A stretch of 64,000 bases of DNA, taken from positions 992,001 to 1,056,000 of the forward strand of contig CAVQEK010000004.1 in NCBI GenBank assembly GCA_963711495.1. The letters are read 5' to 3'. This DNA comes from CAVQEK01 sp963711495. GTDB lineage: Bacteria; Bacteroidota; Bacteroidia; Cytophagales; Cyclobacteriaceae. The position numbers and the translations under genes were made by a program. Each line of letters begins with the position of its first letter. Positions within the stretch are counted from its first letter, which is position 1. Below are positions 61,259 to 64,000 of this stretch, in pieces. Below the pieces are notes generated by a model. The model made no database searches, had not been told where the DNA came from, and saw nothing but the letters and a program-made list of their open reading frames with translations.

Positions 61259-62512
61259 ATGAGACCAGGTATTTACACCTTTTTAATATTCCTTTTTTCC
61301 TTTCTGGTATTTGATCAATGCACCGATCAAAAAGATTGTGACTGCAATCTTCCGGCTAACTTGAGGCCGATGAGTGCCCAGGAAGAGGAAGTGGCAGCAT
61401 CGGCAAATAATTTTGCGTTTGATCTCTTTTCAAAAATTAATGAAGCGAACCCAACAGATAATTTTTTCATCTCACCCTTTTCTGTCTCAGCGGCATTGGC
61501 CATGACCGCCAATGGTGGGGTTGGTACCACCGAGGAAGCCATCAAAAAAGCAATTCATTTAGAAGGGATGTCCGATGATGAAATGAATGAAGCCTACAAA
61601 ACCCTGGTGGAATTCCTGCTCCAGGTCGATCCCAAAGTAACTATTGAAATAGCGAATTCTTCCTGGTACAAACAGCAGCTGACAGTGAAGGAAACGTTCA
61701 GAAATATCCTCAATAACTATTATGATGCCGAAGTACTTCCTGCCGATTTTTCTGATCCAAATACCGTAGATCTCATCAACAACTGGATTGCGGACAAAAC
61801 GCACGATAAAATAAAAAACATGCTCGATGCGATTCCCGATGCAGCAGTCATGTATTTGATCAACGCAATTTATTTTAAAGCAGAATGGCGCTACCGGTTT
61901 GATGAAAATGAAACAAAACCACGGCCCTTTTATCTGGCAAATGGATCGGAAATCCAAACCCCCACCATGTATGGAGAGAAAATAGCGGTGACGAGATACA
62001 GAGCTGATAAGTTTCAGTTGGTCAGTTTACCCTATGGCAATGGTCAGTATAATATGTCTATCGTGCTACCGAACCAAGGAGAGTCGCTCAATGATGTGAT
62101 TGGCAATCTGAACCAGCAGCAATTTGACGATTATCTGTCCAATGCAGATTCGATAACGACCGGTATTTACTTGCCAAAGTTCAAAATGGAATTCAAAACA
62201 TTGTTAAACGATGTGCTGAGTGATATGGGGATGGGCATTGCATTCTCTGATAATGCCGATTTTTCCAATTTGTTCGACCAATCACTTGCCTTAAAGATTA
62301 GCCGCGTTTTGCATCAGACTTTTCTTGAAGTAAACGAAAAAGAGACTGAAGCCGCCGCAGCAACTATCGTGGAGATTGTCGTGACTTCTGCTGGCCCTGA
62401 TCATTCTTTTATAGAATTCAACAGGCCATTTGCATTTTTCATTTCAGAAAAACATTCCAACGCCATATTATTTGCGGGTAAGCTATTCAACCCTGGAAGT
62501 TTGTCACAGTAA
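61259..62512 (+). CDS. Exported serpin with inhibitory-type hinge
   Basis: A 417-residue serine-protease-inhibitor-fold protein. The N-terminus has a hydrophobic signal segment with a lipobox-like FDQC near residue 21, and then Cys-rich DCDCN. The serpin core is complete: NFFISPFSVSAALAMTANGG, VMYLINAIYFKAEWRYRFDE, TFLEVNEKETEAAAAT and the end EFNRPFAFFISEKHSNAILF. The hinge TEAAAAT (P14-P8) has the small residues needed for loop insertion, though P15 is Glu instead of Gly. The reactive loop reads IVEIVVTSAGPDH, about three residues longer than in alpha-1-antitrypsin, with a Val/Thr region where the scissile bond is expected. An inhibitor of elastase-, subtilisin- or cysteine-type proteases is the best reading. 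Confidence 0.92.
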   Translation: MRPGIYTFLIFLFSFLVFDQCTDQKDCDCNLPANLRPMSAQEEEVAASANNFAFDLFSKINEANPTDNFFISPFSVSAALAMTANGGVGTTEEAIKKAIHLEGMSDDEMNEAYKTLVEFLLQVDPKVTIEIANSSWYKQQLTVKETFRNILNNYYDAEVLPADFSDPNTVDLINNWIADKTHDKIKNMLDAIPDAAVMYLINAIYFKAEWRYRFDENETKPRPFYLANGSEIQTPTMYGEKIAVTRYRADKFQLVSLPYGNGQYNMSIVLPNQGESLNDVIGNLNQQQFDDYLSNADSITTGIYLPKFKMEFKTLLNDVLSDMGMGIAFSDNADFSNLFDQSLALKISRVLHQTFLEVNEKETEAAAATIVEIVVTSAGPDHSFIEFNRPFAFFISEKHSNAILFAGKLFNPGSLSQ

Positions 62513-62625
62513 TCCTATGACTTTAACCGTCAAGTCGTGGCTTTCCATTGTTTATACGATTTTTCTTCGCTAAATTGGAGGATACAATGGCCAAATAAAG
62601 TCATTGATTATTCGGTCGGAAGCAT

Positions 62626-63879
62626 ATGGGAAAGATTTACAAGTTGGAATTGAGCAGATTAAGACTTTTTGCGCTCGTCTTGTTGACGGGAGCGCTTTTA
62701 ATGTCCTGTGAAAAAAATTCTCCCGAACCCGGAAATAATAATCCAGCCCTGCGCAAGTTAAACCCGCTCGAAAAGGAACTTATCAGGAACAACAACAATT
62801 TTGCCCTTGATTTGCTTCAATCTGTTACCAAAAGTGAACCTCAGGAAAATATTTTCATCTCTCCTTTCAGCGTTGGCATGGCGCTGGGAATGACTTACAA
62901 TGGTTCAGGTGGTGAAACCCAGCAAGAGATCAAGCATACTTTGGGGATTTCGTTGTTTGACCAGAACGAACTGGATAAAACCTTCAATGAATTGATGAGC
63001 ACCCTGCAGGTCATGGATCAAAAAGTGGATCTGGATTTTGCCAATTCCATGTGGTTTTCAGATGGTTTAAAGATCAATGAACCTTCCCGGTCGAAGATCA
63101 TGGCTTATTATGACGCTGAAGTGAAAGAACTTAGATTTGGACACGAATCATCAGCGCACTATATCAATAAATGGGTGAACCTGAAAACTTTGGGTAAAAT
63201 ACCACAATTGGTAGATTCTATTCCGGCCAGGGACCAAATTGATATCATTAATGCCGTTTACTTTCAGGCGTCATGGTTACAACCTTTTGATGCAAATCTC
63301 ACAACAAAAGAAAAATTTAATCTGGGAAATGGTAAATCTGTTGATGTCCCCGTCATGCACGGCATCAATTTGGCCGTTCGTTATTTTACAGACAATGACC
63401 TCACTTATTTAGAGCTTCCCTTCGGCAAAGGTCAATTCAGACTGGTGTTATTAATGCCCAACAATAAAATGACCCCGGAAATATTGGTCCAGAAATTGGA
63501 TGCATCGTCTTTTGCTGACCTGGTGAAAAATGCCGATAGTACCAATTTAAATGTTGGCATACCCAGGTTCAATATTGAATTCAAAGACAACTTGTCAACA
63601 GCCCTGCAAAGTTTGGGCGTACATAAGGCATTCTCTGTGGACGCCGATTTTAAAAATCTTTTCCCGAATGATCCCAAAATTTACGTGTCAGCCATCGACC
63701 ATCAAGCAGTAATTCAGATTGATGAAAAAGGAATGGATCCTGTCTTTTTAAATTCGTCTACACTGGATGTCGAAAAACTTCCTTTTGATGTGACCTTTAA
63801 TCGGCCTTTTGTATTTTTTATTCGGGAAAATCACACCAATGCAATATTGTTTTCGGGTATATTAAGGAATCCCGCCTGA
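62626..63879 (+). CDS. Exported serpin with degenerate hinge
   Basis: A 417-residue lipoprotein (lipobox LLMSC near residue 28) of the serpin fold, paralogous to the gene upstream. The core is intact: NIFISPFSVGMALGMTYNGS, IDIINAVYFQASWLQPFDAN, LPFGKGQFRLVLLMPNNK and TFNRPFVFFIRENHTNAILF. The hinge differs: after VIQIDEKG comes MDPVFLNSS in place of the TEAAAAT pattern, with bulky or charged residues at P14-P9 and a proline. Such a loop is unlikely to insert into the main sheet, so it is probably a non-inhibitory serpin, perhaps a binding or chaperone-like protein. The two genes are 113 bp apart and probably arose by duplication. Confidence 0.92.
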   Translation: MGKIYKLELSRLRLFALVLLTGALLMSCEKNSPEPGNNNPALRKLNPLEKELIRNNNNFALDLLQSVTKSEPQENIFISPFSVGMALGMTYNGSGGETQQEIKHTLGISLFDQNELDKTFNELMSTLQVMDQKVDLDFANSMWFSDGLKINEPSRSKIMAYYDAEVKELRFGHESSAHYINKWVNLKTLGKIPQLVDSIPARDQIDIINAVYFQASWLQPFDANLTTKEKFNLGNGKSVDVPVMHGINLAVRYFTDNDLTYLELPFGKGQFRLVLLMPNNKMTPEILVQKLDASSFADLVKNADSTNLNVGIPRFNIEFKDNLSTALQSLGVHKAFSVDADFKNLFPNDPKIYVSAIDHQAVIQIDEKGMDPVFLNSSTLDVEKLPFDVTFNRPFVFFIRENHTNAILFSGILRNPA

Positions 63880-64000
63880 ACCTAAACACCGGCCAGGATT
63901 TCCATAAGCTGGAAGAAAATCAGTTTTGCATTGTGGCGAATCACAATTGCTGTTATCTTGCCGTAAACCATAATCATCGCAAGTGCAATGAAAGTTTTCA

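Noticed and set aside
63988..64000. Start of a further plus-strand gene at the window's right edge (ATG at 63,988)
   Set aside because: Only four codons are visible, too few to support a call.

Overview
This window is chromosomal DNA of a Bacteroidota bacterium. The phylum call rests on promoters of the TTG-N19-TAnnTTTG type, few Shine-Dalgarno-like sites, and families typical of the phylum: PorT-like outer-membrane barrels, a DUF5916 protein, DUF983, a monofunctional BirA, a class I DhnA-type aldolase and many lipoproteins. The mixture of CRTAC1 proteins, bacterial serpins and TPR proteins suggests an aquatic Saprospira/Lewinella-like member, but that finer placement is inference. No tRNA, rRNA, CRISPR array, insertion sequence, integrase or phage gene was recognised.

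Region 1 (1-11,030) is mostly core. It holds ftsH (cut by the window edge), rsfS, birA, ahcY, an outer-membrane barrel, a small protein of unknown function plus a BtuB-like TonB-dependent receptor, sppA, folK and a lipoprotein. A 967-bp stretch without a convincing gene follows (11,029-11,995). Region 2 (11,996-24,574) holds a TauE/SafE permease, a small membrane protein, a lipoprotein, a metallophosphoesterase, folE with an overlapping PTPS/QueD gene, comEC, a cytosolic-looking hybrid histidine kinase, a GNAT gene, phoH, a SAM hydroxide adenosyltransferase, a decayed GH88 glycosidase and a CoA-binding protein. Region 3 (25,073-36,374) holds a DUF5916 protein, two small barrels, a fatty-acid hydroxylase, aldolase, an NSS-type sodium symporter, and a two-gene sugar module (a HAD phosphatase-glycosidase fusion followed by a sucrose-phosphate-synthase-like glycosyltransferase).

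Region 4 (36,530-54,181) is the most unusual part. Eleven genes lie on the minus strand, several overlapping or separated by only a few bases. In transcription order they encode a CRTAC1 protein, an asparagine-synthetase-like protein without a glutaminase nucleophile, a radical SAM protein, a second CRTAC1 protein, an HzsA-like one-heme propeller, a YncE-like propeller fused to a di-heme domain, a propeller protein, a RidA-like protein, two paralogous Peripla_BP_6 binding proteins with no ABC permease, and a 1,188-residue TPR/FG-GAP/ASPIC lipoprotein. I know of no described pathway with this content. It looks like a cytoplasmic amide/radical enzyme pair linked to an exported, heme-containing set of proteins.

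Region 5 (54,388-64,000) holds a thioredoxin-like protein, DUF983, a DUF6503-like lipoprotein, a large TPR membrane protein, gatC overlapping plsC, a small cysteine-rich lipoprotein, and two tandem exported serpins, only one of which keeps an inhibitory-type hinge.
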